Notes: generated by a model from the sequence alone, not told the origin. Shown: positions 42,108 to 52,316, numbered from the stretch's first letter. The stretch: DNA of 64,000 nucleotides from Mastigocoleus testarum BC008 (GCF_001456025.1 NZ_LMTZ01000162.1:147694-211693), one strand, 5' to 3'. Translations and numbers: made by a program.

Positions 42108-43165
42108 GTATTTTTACCCTCTGATAAACGACTGAGAGATTTAATTTGAATAGGAAATTTGTAAACAAATAATCGAAAAATTAACTATTGTGTTACTATC
42201 CCTTTGCTACCTTAGATTTTCCTGATAGCTATCATTTTTTCTTTGCTTGTTCGGATTTCTAATCTCGTGAATTAAAAAGTAATCATCAGGAGAAGCTTGA
42301 AATACTGGAAGAAGGTCACAAACAAAATCAAAATAGATGTGAGAAGAGTCCTATAAACTTTTAGAAATATCAGAGAAATCCATAAATATTGCCCTATGGA
42401 AATCCAGTTATTTTTATGTTGTAAAAACTTAGCTTAGTCATAATTACTCGTGTAAAATAGGGAAACCTTAACGGATCACATTTTTTAGACTTAACAAAGA
42501 TATAAGTTGTCACAGCCACCCCACAAGGGTAGGAAGGTCCACCAAAAAACTAAACAGAAATTATAAACGCCTACCTGACCCGTAAATAGCAGTTCCGTTC
42601 TGTAGGTAGCGTAGCTATAGCTACGATATTTTCAAAAATCAAATGTATGGTTTTCAAACATAAATACAGGTTATACCAACAAAAATCTGCGGAGAAGCTC
42701 TATGAAATTATTAAAAATTTCAATCTATTAGAACTTTCAAGTTAATTCCTGCTTGTACATTAACTTATACATTTATTCGCTGGGAGATACTCAAACCTTT
42801 GGACGAACCTTTTATTCCCTCTATATGAAATAAATAATATATTGAAAAATTAGGTTCGACAATTAACTCTTTTTCGATTTTTATAGAAAAACATTAATTA
42901 TTTTTAGACTATTCTCATATTTTTATATGTTAATTACAGTGAATTAAACCATAATCGATAATTTTTGCATTATAAATACTACTAAGTTATACAACTCATT
43001 AATTTTGCTTAGTTACATTTTATTTCACTCAGTTAAGGTTAAATAAATTTCCTTCCAATTAATTGAAATGAGATATTTTAGTTGATACAATTACCACTTT
43101 ATTAGTATCTATATAATAGAAAACTAATACAAGAAATTTACTTGTATTTTATTGAATTCTATATT
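42108..43165. promoter_or_regulatory. Long intergenic region upstream of the injection-system locus
   Basis: This 1058-nt AT-rich stretch between the regulator and the first locus gene has no ORF. It holds a 16-bp palindrome CGTAGCTATAGCTACG at 42610-42625 that belongs to a dispersed repeat. It must contain the promoter of the locus and probably sites for the AraC-type regulator, but I see no specific operator. Confidence 0.45.
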
Positions 43166-43684
43166 CTATTCTTGTTTTAAAAGCTGTTGTTTTCTCCAAC
43201 TACCGGGAGTTTTATGATAAAAATCACGAAACTGGCAGTAAAAATGATTGAGATTCTTATAGCCTACTTTTACAGCAATTTTTTCAATAGAATCCTCAGT
43301 TTCCAAGAGTAAGCGCCTCGCTTCTACTATCCGACGCTCTACAATCCAGTCATTTACTGTTTTCCCTGTCATACGTCGAACTAAGTCGGTCAAGTAAGCG
43401 GAGGAATAACCAACAGCTTGAGCTACTTCTTTTAATTTTATTGGTTGATGATAATTTAATTCGATGAACTCAAAAACCTCATACAGTCGCGGAATTGATG
43501 GAAATATAGAATTAAGAGTATGGGAGTTTTTACTTTCTTCTGTAGGAATTAGTTTGTCTTGTGGTAAATCAACACTAATAAGACCATTTTCTACACTAAT
43601 AATCTCAAATCCTGCTGCTTCTAAAGATTTAATTAAGAGACTCTTGCTTTCAGATTTATCATTAATCAGTAAAACCTTATCCAT
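43166..43684 (-). CDS. AraC-type regulator with truncated receiver domain (copy 2)
   Basis: The 172-residue protein is closely similar to the one at 9338-9856. Residues 1-40 form a receiver-like start (KVLLINDKSESKSLLIKSLE, FEIISVENG), but the phosphoacceptor Asp and the rest of the receiver are missing. After FPSIPRLYEVFEFIELNYHQ comes a full AraC domain: VAQAVGYSSAYLTDLVRRMT, VNDWIVERRIVEARRLLLET and IAVKVGYKNLNHFYCQFRDF. It is transcribed towards the injection-system locus, 1 kb upstream of its first gene, and is thus the best candidate for its regulator. The ATG is at 43684. Confidence 0.85.
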   Translation of the reverse strand: MDKVLLINDKSESKSLLIKSLEAAGFEIISVENGLISVDLPQDKLIPTEESKNSHTLNSIFPSIPRLYEVFEFIELNYHQPIKLKEVAQAVGYSSAYLTDLVRRMTGKTVNDWIVERRIVEARRLLLETEDSIEKIAVKVGYKNLNHFYCQFRDFYHKTPGSWRKQQLLKQE

Positions 43685-43806
43685 TTTATTTTATAAATAC
43701 ATAACTACCGAGAACAATAAGTTGCTCCAAAAGTTACTCAGTTCAAACCAAAGCTCTTTATCTGAAATACAGCAGAGTTGTAATATAACTTTATAAAATC
43801 ACTCTA

Positions 43807-46800
43807 TCAAAGCCGATCTGAATCTTCATTCAATAAACTTTTAATCTCTTCAGTGGTGAAAGGGTTTTTCCCAGCTTCTAGGGTCTTAATCCAACGTTGT
43901 CGTCGTGATTTCTTGTTCTGACTGTTAGTCCAAAGGATGAAAGGTTGAAAGTCCTCGATAGCTCCTTTAGTATTGCCTGTTAGTGCTTTAGCAATACCGC
44001 GACTATCTATAATTGCTGCATCATCAGGAGCAAGAGCCAATGCTTTTTCACAAAAATGCATAACATCAGCAGCATATCCATGTAGGCTACCAAACCGACA
44101 AAGGATATTCCAATAATTTGCAGAAATTTTTTGTGAAGTAAGCTTTTCGGCTTGTGCGTAAGCTGCGATCGCTTGCTTCACCTTACCATTTCTGGCAAAG
44201 CTTTTCCCTGTCCTAACTAGGATTGAAAATGCAAACCGACTATTTGCTTGATTTGTATCTAGTTCTAACGCTTCTCGAAACTTAACGACCATGCTTTCCA
44301 GATCGCCCTGTTGTCCTGTATATTCTCCTTCTTTAAGTAAAGTTAGGGCTTTTGCTTTTGTTATGGGATTAAAATTTAACTGAGAATTCCAATCTAGCGC
44401 TGTGCGAAATTTAGTAATTCCACCTTCAATATCGCCTTCTTTAACTAGTTCTTCACCTTGAAGAATTATTGCAGGAGCGCTATCTGCTAAAATAACAGGA
44501 GTTTTACATTGTTCTAAATCTTCCAAGGCGTCAGGGTGAGTGATGAGATAATTCTTTAACCAAGCACATCCCTGCTTTTGTAAATCATCAAAATCGAAAT
44601 TCCATAAAATTACCTTTTTATCCCAACCCCCTGTGGCGAGGATTTTACCATCGGGACTAAATTTTGCACTTGTGACAAAATCACTATGTCCGGTAAGTGT
44701 TTTTAGCAGTTGACCTTCCCGGTTCCATAATTTGACTGTTCCATCATGACTAGCGCTAGCCAAGATTTGACCGAAACCCTCTTGGGTCGTCATCCTAATG
44801 GGACTGAAACTAAGACCTTGGACATGGTTGCGATGTCCAGTAAGAGTTTTAAGAAATTTGCCTGATCGATTCCATAGTTTGATATTGTTGTCTAAACTAC
44901 TAGTGGCGATGGTTTTACCGTCGGGGCTAAATGCAACTCTTCGAGTCCAAGAGTGATGTCCAATAAGAGTGTTTAGTAACTGACCTTGGCGATTCCACAA
45001 TTTAACTGTCAGGTCATTACTGGTAGTAGCAAGGATTTTGCCGTCAGTGCTAAATGTAACGCTATTTACCCGATCCTGATGTTGAGCAGTAAAGGTGTTT
45101 ACTAAGTGACCCTTGAGATTCCATAATTTTATGGTTTTATCATCACTGGCTGTGGCAAATATTTGACCGTTGGGGCTGAATGTAACGCTATTTATCCGAT
45201 CGCCATGGGCGTTGTGAAGAGTTTTTAGTAGTTGACCCTTTATATTCCATAATTTAACTGTTTTATCATCACTGACTGTGACAATAATTCTTTGACCAAT
45301 TCCTTGGCTCGTAGAGCCTTTGTTTGGTGCAAACCCAACGCCATTTACCCGGTCGCTATGTCCTGTCAAGGTTTGTAATAGTTCACCTTTGCGGTTCCAC
45401 AGTTTAGCTGTTTTGTCATTACTAGCAGTGGCGAGGATTTGACTGTCAGGACTAAATGTAACGCTATTAACCCAGTCCTTATGTTTGGTGAGAGTTGGAA
45501 ATAGTTTGTTATCTAAGTTCCAGAGGATTACAGTGTGATCGGTACTAGCACTAGCAAGGATCTTACCGTCCGGGCTAAAATTAGCACTATTAACTAACGC
45601 ATTATGACCAATAAGGGTTTTGAGGAGTTTACCCTCTCGGCTCCAAATTTTAACTTTCTTATCGTTACCAGCGGTAGCTAAAGTTTGACCGTTGGGGCTA
45701 AATTTAACACTATTTACCCGAGTGCTATCTCCAAGGAAGCTGTTGAGGAGTTCACCTTCTTTGTTCCATAATTTCACTATCTTTTCACCAACAGTGGCAA
45801 GGGTTTTACCGTCAGGGCTAAAACTGACGCTATTTTCCCGCTCGCTATGTTCAATTTTCCCATCGGGTTCCGTGGAAGCAAGGGTTTTTAGGATCTGTCC
45901 CTCCCGGTTCCACAGTTTGACTGTCCGGTCTTTGCTCGCACTAGCAAGGATTTTACCATCAGGGCTAAAGGTAACGCTATGAACCCAATCCCTATGTCCC
46001 CGAAAAGTTTTTAACAGTTGACCTTCCCGGTTCCATAATTTCACCGTCCGGTCGTCGCTAGCAGTGGCAAAGATTTTCCCATCAGGGCTAAATGCAACAC
46101 TATTAACATCATGATTTGTATCTTCTCTAAGAGTTTTGAGAAGTTTGCCCTCCCTATTCCATAGCTTGGCTGTATCATCCTGACTAGTAGTAACAAAAAT
46201 TTGACCATCAGGGCTGAAACTAATACTTTCTAGGATACGATCGTGTGCATCAAAAGTTTTTAGCATCTGACCCTTGCGATTCCAGAATTTAACTGTCCTG
46301 TCATGACTAGTAGTGACAATGGTTTGACCATCAGGGCTAAATATGGCATTCTCTACATAACTGGTATGTCTCTCCAAACGATTAAATTGCTTTACTCCAT
46401 GCAACGCTTGTCCCAATACAGCAGTAACTTGAAGTTTAAGATCGGCTTTGTCCTGATGTATCTGCGTTAATTTGTCCGCAGCTTTGAGACTATTTTTTAA
46501 AGCATCAAACTCTTGTCCTGAAGCAAGAAGTTCTTCTGTAGCATTAATCAAAGATATTATTTCATTCTTTGCTGAGTTTTGTGATTGCCACCAAGCCACT
46601 CCAGCCAAGCTCAAGGCTATAATCAAACCGCTTGAGAGACCTAAAATAGTAAATTGTTGCCTTCGTCTTTGCTTTTTACTATTATGCGATCGCAATTCCA
46701 AGCTCAGTTTAATAAAATTCCTCTCTGCCAAACTCAGTTCCACTAAGCGTTTTTCATGCCAATATAATGCATCTGTCAAAGGCTTCCCTCGCAATAAGCC

Positions 46801-49095
46801 GCCCTCATCTTTGCCACTACTCTCCCAAGTACGCATAGCTGACCGTAACTGCTCTTGCCAAAAACGAAAGTCCCGGTCTTGTTGCATCCACTCTTGTAGT
46901 TGTCCCCAATTGCGAATCAGAGCTTCATGGACAATTTCTACAGTTTCTAAGCCAGTTTTTTCATCATATCCGGTAACAACTAAGCGAGCATCTGCCAAGC
47001 GACTTACCAAATCCCAGTTTTCTTCACCAACCTCAGTACGGATAGCTACACGACGGGTATCTTCTGCTCCCTGTCCTGGATGGACAAGTTGAATAAAAAT
47101 TCGTTGTGCCCTTTCTTTCTCCTTGGATTTGAGCTGATTATATGCATCTTGTGCATAACAAGCTAACGCTGCTTCTACTCCGCCAATTTTATCGTAAGCA
47201 ATATGTGTCAATTGAGCATCTTGCTGTTTTCCCCACAACTGAGTTAGAGCAAACTCCAATAAAGGTAAATCCCCAGGTTCAGCACTCACATTGGAAAGAA
47301 TGCGTTCGATAAGTCCCTCCTCAATTGTTACTCCCAGTAACGCTGCGGGTTTTTCTACTGCTGCTTGCAACTCTTCCTCTGTCATAGGACCAAGCTTTAA
47401 ATCTGCGTACTGTAAAGCATCAGCGAAGGGACGATAAGATAATGCTTGTCCCAGAAAATCTGCTCGTAGAGTGATAACAAAAGTGAAATTTCGAGAGTTA
47501 TTAATTGCTTCTAACAATCTATCTAAGAAGGCTTTGCGCTCTTCTGGATCTTTGCAGAGAGTGTAAAGTTCTTCAAACTGATCGGCAATTAATAATAAAC
47601 GTTTGCTTGGATCTTCCCTGAGGATATCATCAATTACGTCGAGCAACCCATTCTCATATTGTTTCAGATCGCTCGCAAGATTTCTCGTAGAACGGAGGCG
47701 TTCAGTGCGGTTGAGATGACTTTCTTCTTGAGAAACTAATCCAGCAGCGAGGGAAAATAAGGGTCTAGAACCTGGTCTGAAGTCGATAAAATGCCAGTTA
47801 TTCGTATCTCGCAAATGTTTTACCAAACCAGCAAAAACCACACTAGATTTACCACTACCACTAGAACCGATAACAGCAACTAGAGGCTGATGATATACAG
47901 CCTCTAACAACATATCGGTAAAATTTTCCCGTCCAAAAAAGAACTGCGAGTCTTCTTCCCGAAAAGCAAATAAACCGCGATAGGGGCTGATTTTACTCGG
48001 ACGGCGACCTAAGTCTAGCCAAGTTGGTGGGACCGCAGAGGAATTTTGACAAATCACTGGTAATAAAGAAGCACAAGGATAGTCATTTTCCAAACCATGC
48101 AATTTCAACCTTGCTTCTTTCACCGCTTGATACAAAGGTTTGCGTTCGGCAGCAAAAGCTGTGAGAAAATACTTTAAAAATACCTGCGCGACTTTATCTG
48201 CTACTTGTTCTCGCATCACAACCATTTGAGGAATGTGTAGTGCTTCTAAGTCACAAGCTAATCCCAAACCATCACAGGAATTGAAAATCACCAAACCTAA
48301 ACCGTTAGCGATAGCTTTTTTTAAACCGTACTTGAGGTCATCAGTTGTTAAACTTTCTTTATTTTCATTAATATATATGCGACCACTATCTCCCACTGTC
48401 TGACTGTGACCGGCAAAAAACAGGATATCCCAAGGTTCTTCCCATAAAGAATCGTTGATTTGGTGACGTTGGGGTTGCACTAAGAACGTGACATTGGCAT
48501 CTGGTAAACTATTGAGTAATCTTCGATCTGCTTCGACATCAATACCAGTACTATTGCCTAGAATTGCCAGAATTTTGACTTTATCTCTGTAAGTAGGCGT
48601 TGTTGGTGTTATGGGTTTGTGATAATAATCTGGCGCACTTAAAGCCGGTTCGATATTAGGGTATCCTTCTAATAAATCCCAAAAATGCCATGGTATTTGT
48701 CGTAATTGCTGACAAGATGTACGAATGAGTATCCGCGCTGACTCATCTTCTTTTAATTCTTTCAACCAAGTCTCGCGTATGGGGCGAAAGGACTCCGAAC
48801 GCATCCAGTTATTTAGTTGTTGTTGTAACTCACTAATGGATTTTTGGCAGCTTTCTCGCTTTTCGGCTATTGAACCATCATAAGTAACTTTTATTGCTTT
48901 AATTGCACGATTAGATTTTCCCAAACTACGATAATATGACCGCCACTGGTCGATTTTTGTCAGTAATTCTGGAATTGGTGGTAAATTAGCATTAAGTTCT
49001 TTATGGGGGCTGTAACCTTCTAGAGCAATTGAAAGTGTTACTTGCATGCCCATCTGAAGATCCCCATCTAGTTTTAGGACAAGCAATTTCGCCAT
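43807..49095 (-). CDS. CHAT-nSTAND-WD40-TPR protein
   Basis: The protein has about 1762 residues. An N-terminal CHAT (caspase-like) domain has its likely catalytic pair: His in ILFFAGHSQTVGD (about 230) and Cys in VIFNSCDGLGLA (about 278). Then comes an nSTAND1 ATPase: PYRGLFAFREEDSQFFFGRE, Walker A IGSSGSGKSSVV, Walker B RLLLIADQFEELYTL. A membrane helix follows (FTILGLSSGLIIALSLAGVA), then fourteen WD40 repeats (each SPDGKILA…VKLWNREGQLL), equal to two seven-blade propellers, and C-terminal TPRs. Such proteins are thought to be sensor-activated proteases. I choose ATG 49095 (MAKLLVLKLDGD) over the TTG 49107. It is the last gene of a cassette with a DUF1822 protein and a sigma-like factor. 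Confidence 0.85.
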   Translation of the reverse strand: MAKLLVLKLDGDLQMGMQVTLSIALEGYSPHKELNANLPPIPELLTKIDQWRSYYRSLGKSNRAIKAIKVTYDGSIAEKRESCQKSISELQQQLNNWMRSESFRPIRETWLKELKEDESARILIRTSCQQLRQIPWHFWDLLEGYPNIEPALSAPDYYHKPITPTTPTYRDKVKILAILGNSTGIDVEADRRLLNSLPDANVTFLVQPQRHQINDSLWEEPWDILFFAGHSQTVGDSGRIYINENKESLTTDDLKYGLKKAIANGLGLVIFNSCDGLGLACDLEALHIPQMVVMREQVADKVAQVFLKYFLTAFAAERKPLYQAVKEARLKLHGLENDYPCASLLPVICQNSSAVPPTWLDLGRRPSKISPYRGLFAFREEDSQFFFGRENFTDMLLEAVYHQPLVAVIGSSGSGKSSVVFAGLVKHLRDTNNWHFIDFRPGSRPLFSLAAGLVSQEESHLNRTERLRSTRNLASDLKQYENGLLDVIDDILREDPSKRLLLIADQFEELYTLCKDPEERKAFLDRLLEAINNSRNFTFVITLRADFLGQALSYRPFADALQYADLKLGPMTEEELQAAVEKPAALLGVTIEEGLIERILSNVSAEPGDLPLLEFALTQLWGKQQDAQLTHIAYDKIGGVEAALACYAQDAYNQLKSKEKERAQRIFIQLVHPGQGAEDTRRVAIRTEVGEENWDLVSRLADARLVVTGYDEKTGLETVEIVHEALIRNWGQLQEWMQQDRDFRFWQEQLRSAMRTWESSGKDEGGLLRGKPLTDALYWHEKRLVELSLAERNFIKLSLELRSHNSKKQRRRQQFTILGLSSGLIIALSLAGVAWWQSQNSAKNEIISLINATEELLASGQEFDALKNSLKAADKLTQIHQDKADLKLQVTAVLGQALHGVKQFNRLERHTSYVENAIFSPDGQTIVTTSHDRTVKFWNRKGQMLKTFDAHDRILESISFSPDGQIFVTTSQDDTAKLWNREGKLLKTLREDTNHDVNSVAFSPDGKIFATASDDRTVKLWNREGQLLKTFRGHRDWVHSVTFSPDGKILASASKDRTVKLWNREGQILKTLASTEPDGKIEHSERENSVSFSPDGKTLATVGEKIVKLWNKEGELLNSFLGDSTRVNSVKFSPNGQTLATAGNDKKVKIWSREGKLLKTLIGHNALVNSANFSPDGKILASASTDHTVILWNLDNKLFPTLTKHKDWVNSVTFSPDSQILATASNDKTAKLWNRKGELLQTLTGHSDRVNGVGFAPNKGSTSQGIGQRIIVTVSDDKTVKLWNIKGQLLKTLHNAHGDRINSVTFSPNGQIFATASDDKTIKLWNLKGHLVNTFTAQHQDRVNSVTFSTDGKILATTSNDLTVKLWNRQGQLLNTLIGHHSWTRRVAFSPDGKTIATSSLDNNIKLWNRSGKFLKTLTGHRNHVQGLSFSPIRMTTQEGFGQILASASHDGTVKLWNREGQLLKTLTGHSDFVTSAKFSPDGKILATGGWDKKVILWNFDFDDLQKQGCAWLKNYLITHPDALEDLEQCKTPVILADSAPAIILQGEELVKEGDIEGGITKFRTALDWNSQLNFNPITKAKALTLLKEGEYTGQQGDLESMVVKFREALELDTNQANSRFAFSILVRTGKSFARNGKVKQAIAAYAQAEKLTSQKISANYWNILCRFGSLHGYAADVMHFCEKALALAPDDAAIIDSRGIAKALTGNTKGAIEDFQPFILWTNSQNKKSRRQRWIKTLEAGKNPFTTEEIKSLLNEDSDRL

Positions 49096-49195
49096 TGGTA
49101 CTATCAAGAGGATTTATAAGACTAACCTTACTATAAGTGACATTACTTCCAAGTTATGCAGCCAGCTTCACTTACATCGATCAATAAACTTGAGT

Positions 49196-50152
49196 TTAGA
49201 TCGCAAAATTCTCGATTGCGCTGACATCCCCTAAAACTATCTTGATGCTGAAGAGATCTCCACGAGAAGCACTAAACTCTAATTCAATTTTTCTGTTATC
49301 GTTTTTGGTTTTAGCTTCCATCACAGCAGTTCCTTCGTCATCTAAAATCATGACATGAAGCAAAGGTGGTAAGTACTCGTTTTCATGTCCTGGATATAAG
49401 CTGACAATAATATTTAAATCATCAAAGTTGTTTTTATCACGACTGATATTAACAACTATTCCTACTGATTCTCTATTGGCTTTGATGCCAAAATCAATTA
49501 ATTTAGCCCTTTCAACAGAACCGCTTAAATCTTCTTCACCACTTCTAAATTGCCAACCTGGTTTAGCTAAAAGAATACTTTCAATAGTTTGCCAATCTAC
49601 TTCAAAAATATTCTCAAACCATTTTGTTAAATTTACCTGTCTCTTTTCAGATGATATGGTATTTTTTAACCTTGTAGATTCTAAAGATTCGAGATATTCT
49701 AGTAATTTTTCTAAAGGTTGTAGTTGATTAATAGGTAGATTATCAATTGATGTCTCTTTAAAAAATCCCAATAATTCGGCTGATTGTAAAGATTTATTTA
49801 TTGCCACTGCGACATAACCAATACGGTTTGATTGGACTTCCGGTGGGATATAAACAAAATTTTCATCTTTTTGAACCGGACGACATTCTAATTTTCCTAA
49901 ATTTTCGAGCAATAAATCAGCTATATCCGTAAGGGTTTGTTGTACTGGATCCCAACTTTCACTAGCTTCAATATGGGTTTTAAAACCCATACATTTAAGG
50001 TAAAAGTCAACAAAAGATACAGATAAAGTGTTAAGTAAAACCTGCTGACTTTTTTCTGGTGTAACTTGCTGCTTAGACCATTTTTCTGCTCGCATTCTAG
50101 CAATAGTTGATATTGGACCGCAAAATGTAGAAAAAGTTGCTGTATCACTCAT
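49196..50152 (-). CDS. DUF1822 family protein
   Basis: The protein has 318 residues from ATG 50152 (MSDTATFSTFCGP), preferred to the TTG at 50185, which lies inside the sigma-factor gene. The pattern fits DUF1822 as found next to CHAT and sigma-like genes in cyanobacteria: RLKNTISSEKRQVNLTKWFE, PGWQFRSGEEDLSGSVERAK and VNISRDKNNFDDLNIIVSLY, ending in FSASRGDLFSIKIVLGD. There is no signal or membrane segment and no known activity. It lies 10 nt below the sigma-like gene and 100 nt above the CHAT gene. Confidence 0.75.
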   Translation of the reverse strand: MSDTATFSTFCGPISTIARMRAEKWSKQQVTPEKSQQVLLNTLSVSFVDFYLKCMGFKTHIEASESWDPVQQTLTDIADLLLENLGKLECRPVQKDENFVYIPPEVQSNRIGYVAVAINKSLQSAELLGFFKETSIDNLPINQLQPLEKLLEYLESLESTRLKNTISSEKRQVNLTKWFENIFEVDWQTIESILLAKPGWQFRSGEEDLSGSVERAKLIDFGIKANRESVGIVVNISRDKNNFDDLNIIVSLYPGHENEYLPPLLHVMILDDEGTAVMEAKTKNDNRKIELEFSASRGDLFSIKIVLGDVSAIENFAI

Positions 50153-50162
50153 TAATTTGACC

Positions 50163-50813
50163 CTAGCTAATATCTTGACATCCAAATAAATCTCTAAATT
50201 TGCCGCTAAATTTTTCTAAAGTTCGTTGATAGAAGTTACTTAAAGTTGGGATTGGAATATTCAATTCATCTGAAATATCTTTCCAAGATATACCCGACCA
50301 TCTTTTTATCGCAATAAATTGGAAATTTACTTGGGGATATTTTTTAATATATGCTTCCTTAAAAATTCCCTGTGGGTCTGTTTCTATATATTTTCTGATA
50401 TTGTGAAAAATTGATACATAATTATCTTCGTTTTCTCCGTTTTCAAACATCAGATTCTCTTGATTATCTAAAAAAGAATTATCAATATTAATTTCATTCG
50501 TCTGACCAATTATTTTCGGAATTGCCTCTGTAAAAAAACGTCGACTTAATAACATATTGATCCAAGTTATGAATTTGCCACGTTCAGGGTTATATTTATC
50601 AATATTTGTGCATATATATAGAAATAAGTCTTGCAGTGCTTCTTGATAAATATATTCATAAATTCCTTGGAACTGACCTTTATACGGATGTATCAGTTTT
50701 TGCGAACGGTAGATAGCATCAATTAATTTCGATAAGGCTATTCGCCTCCCTGTTGTACCTAAAGGTTGTTTTTGTGCTTGCAGAGCTAGCTCTTGAAGCT
50801 GTTGCTCATTCAT
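50163..50813 (-). CDS. Sigma-70-family-like factor
   Basis: The 216-residue protein has a sigma region 2-like part (IYQEALQDLFLYICTNIDKY with NPERGKFITWINMLLSRRFF, about 55-95) and a C-terminal region-4-like helix-turn-helix (WKDISDELNIPIPTLSNFYQ, RTLEKFSGKFRDLF). The size suits an ECF-like or diverged factor. It heads a cassette with DUF1822 and the CHAT-WD40 protein, an arrangement I recall from other filamentous cyanobacteria. It may control its own cassette, or serve as a non-promoter adaptor. The start is ATG 50813. Confidence 0.75.
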   Translation of the reverse strand: MNEQQLQELALQAQKQPLGTTGRRIALSKLIDAIYRSQKLIHPYKGQFQGIYEYIYQEALQDLFLYICTNIDKYNPERGKFITWINMLLSRRFFTEAIPKIIGQTNEINIDNSFLDNQENLMFENGENEDNYVSIFHNIRKYIETDPQGIFKEAYIKKYPQVNFQFIAIKRWSGISWKDISDELNIPIPTLSNFYQRTLEKFSGKFRDLFGCQDIS

Positions 50814-50940
50814 GTTTCATATTTTCATGAGAATTTTATTTCTCTCAAAACTATCAGGTTTTTAGGAAGAGTTTTATTCAAATTATTTGATTTTTGTCAT
50901 AAAAATTTAGAAAATATAGCGCCACCCGCAGGTCAAAATA

Positions 50941-51028
50941 GCTTTGCTAACAAAACATCTACAATACGCTAGAGGCTTATAGCTACGATACCTACAGCGT
51001 CGGCAAAGCCTAAGCATGTGTCCGTAGG
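50941..51028. repeat. Dispersed repeat cluster
   Basis: Elements such as GCTTTGCTAACAAAA, ATAGCTACGATACCTACAG and GCGTCGGCAAAGCC resemble those at 1940-1964, 42595-42625 and 58430-58500. They are non-coding and lie between the sigma-like gene and trpA. Confidence 0.5.
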
Positions 51029-51086
51029 AAAAACAGAATTTACCAATATCCTAACCTTATTACGTAGTGCTATATTTTTTACTGTT

Positions 51087-51188
51087 AGGGACTTCCAAAA
51101 AAAAAGAATATACTATTAGCGCACATTGGTCATTGGTGCGCTCCTGCAAAGGAAGAATATAGTATAAATTATTTTCTGGAAATCCCCA
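51087..51188. mobile_element. MITE-like element with GGGAYTTCCA ends
   Basis: The left end GGGACTTCCAAAAAA and the inverted right end GGGATTTCCAGAAAA are imperfect terminal inverted repeats extending through an ATACTAT block. The element is about 100 nt long with an internal hairpin (GCGCAC…GTGCGC) and no ORF. It ends 24 nt beyond the 3' end of trpA and may supply transcript-end structure. Confidence 0.6.
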
Positions 51189-51211
51189 TATCAAAATCAG
51201 TTTTGATTATA

Positions 51212-52039
51212 TTATGAGCCTGAAACTCTTCCCACAACTTCATTAGAACTTATTGCTGCTTTTAACTGCTGACAAAGTTCTCCAACAGCTTGTAATCCTT
51301 CTACTGAGTTTTCATTTGCCAATTTTTTCACAAAAGCACTACCAACAATTACCGCATCTGCTCCCCAATCTTTGACTTGACGTGCTTGCTCGGGACCAGA
51401 AATTCCAAAACCAACACCGATGGGTTTATCAGTTATATCTCGCATGCTGACAAGCAAATCTTCTACTCTACTTTCCATTTGCGATCGCATTCCTGTTACC
51501 CCAGTCACGCTGACTAAGTAAATAAAACCTTGGGATTGACGGGTAATAGCCTCTATTCTTTCTGTAGAGCTAGTAGGAGCGACTAATAAAGTTACCTCAA
51601 TCCCAAAATTTGCAGCATTTTGAATCAAGTCCTCTGCTTCTTCTAAAGGTAAATCCGGTATTACCAATCCTCGTACCCCAACTTTAGCAACCCGGGCTAA
51701 AAATTCCTTCACTCCCCGGTTCAAAATCGGATTGTAATAAGTAAATAAAATTATTGGTGCTTGTAACTCAGGGCTAACCCGTGCAATCATTTCTAAAACT
51801 TGCTCTAACTTCGTACCTTTTTCTAAAGCCCGAGTTGCAGCAGCTTGAATTACAGGACCATCTGCTAATGGATCGGAGTAGGGAACACCCAACTCAATAA
51901 AGTCCGCACCGTTGCGGTCTAAGACTTGCAAAGCTTTCTCTGTGGTGTCTAAATCGGGATCGCCCGCAGTAATGAAAGGGATTAAAGCACAAGATTTGGA
52001 AGCCCTTAAGGATTGGAAGGAATTGGAAATAGAAGTCAT
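51212..52039 (-). CDS. trpA: Tryptophan synthase alpha chain
   Basis: TrpA cleaves indole-3-glycerol phosphate to indole and glyceraldehyde-3-phosphate and passes indole to TrpB in the cytoplasmic complex. The 275-residue protein has the full (beta/alpha)8 barrel: CALIPFITAGDPDLDTTEKA, then DFIELGVPYSDPLADGPVIQ with the catalytic Glu (FIELG) and Asp (PYSDPLADG). It also has GVRGLVIPDLPLEEAEDLI, VSVTGVTGMRSQ and phosphate-binding VGFGISGPEQ and IVGSAF. ATG 52039. No trp neighbours are visible, consistent with dispersed trp genes in cyanobacteria. Confidence 0.97.
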   Translation of the reverse strand: MTSISNSFQSLRASKSCALIPFITAGDPDLDTTEKALQVLDRNGADFIELGVPYSDPLADGPVIQAAATRALEKGTKLEQVLEMIARVSPELQAPIILFTYYNPILNRGVKEFLARVAKVGVRGLVIPDLPLEEAEDLIQNAANFGIEVTLLVAPTSSTERIEAITRQSQGFIYLVSVTGVTGMRSQMESRVEDLLVSMRDITDKPIGVGFGISGPEQARQVKDWGADAVIVGSAFVKKLANENSVEGLQAVGELCQQLKAAISSNEVVGRVSGS

Positions 52040-52274
52040 GCGATCGATTCAAAAATTCAAAAATTCAAAATCTATTAACTTATTTTGCCCACAAGATTAT
52101 ATTTTCTGAGCAAGAAAATAGAGAGTAACTTCATTTTCGCCTCTCAACTCAAGTCCTCAACAAAAATATGCAAATTTGCTAGTAATTTTGGTAATTGGTA
52201 ATTATTTTTATATCTGCATTCAATAAATTGCTTGACCTAGAACAGTTTAATTTTGCTCACGGCTAACATTTAAG
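52040..52274. other. Intergenic region upstream of trpA
   Basis: AT-rich sequence that includes a short AATTTGCTAGTAATTTTGGT stretch and AATTGGTAATT heptamer-like sequence. I see nothing else; the trpA promoter must lie here. Confidence 0.35.
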
Positions 52275-52316
52275 AAAAAATTAAAGGGAGAGAAAAATTA
52301 TTTCTCTTTCCCTTTG
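52275..52316 (-). terminator. Terminator of the NPCA-repeat lipoprotein gene
   Basis: On the minus strand AAAGGGAAAGAGAAA pairs with TTTCTCTCCCTTT around an AATAAT-like loop. The stem is followed by AATTTTTTCTT. Confidence 0.75.

Noticed and set aside
45692..47092. Plus-strand ORFs of 96 and 206 codons opposite the WD40 gene
   Set aside because: They lie entirely antisense to the CHAT-WD40 gene, have repeat-derived composition and no ribosome site. They are shadows of the repeats.
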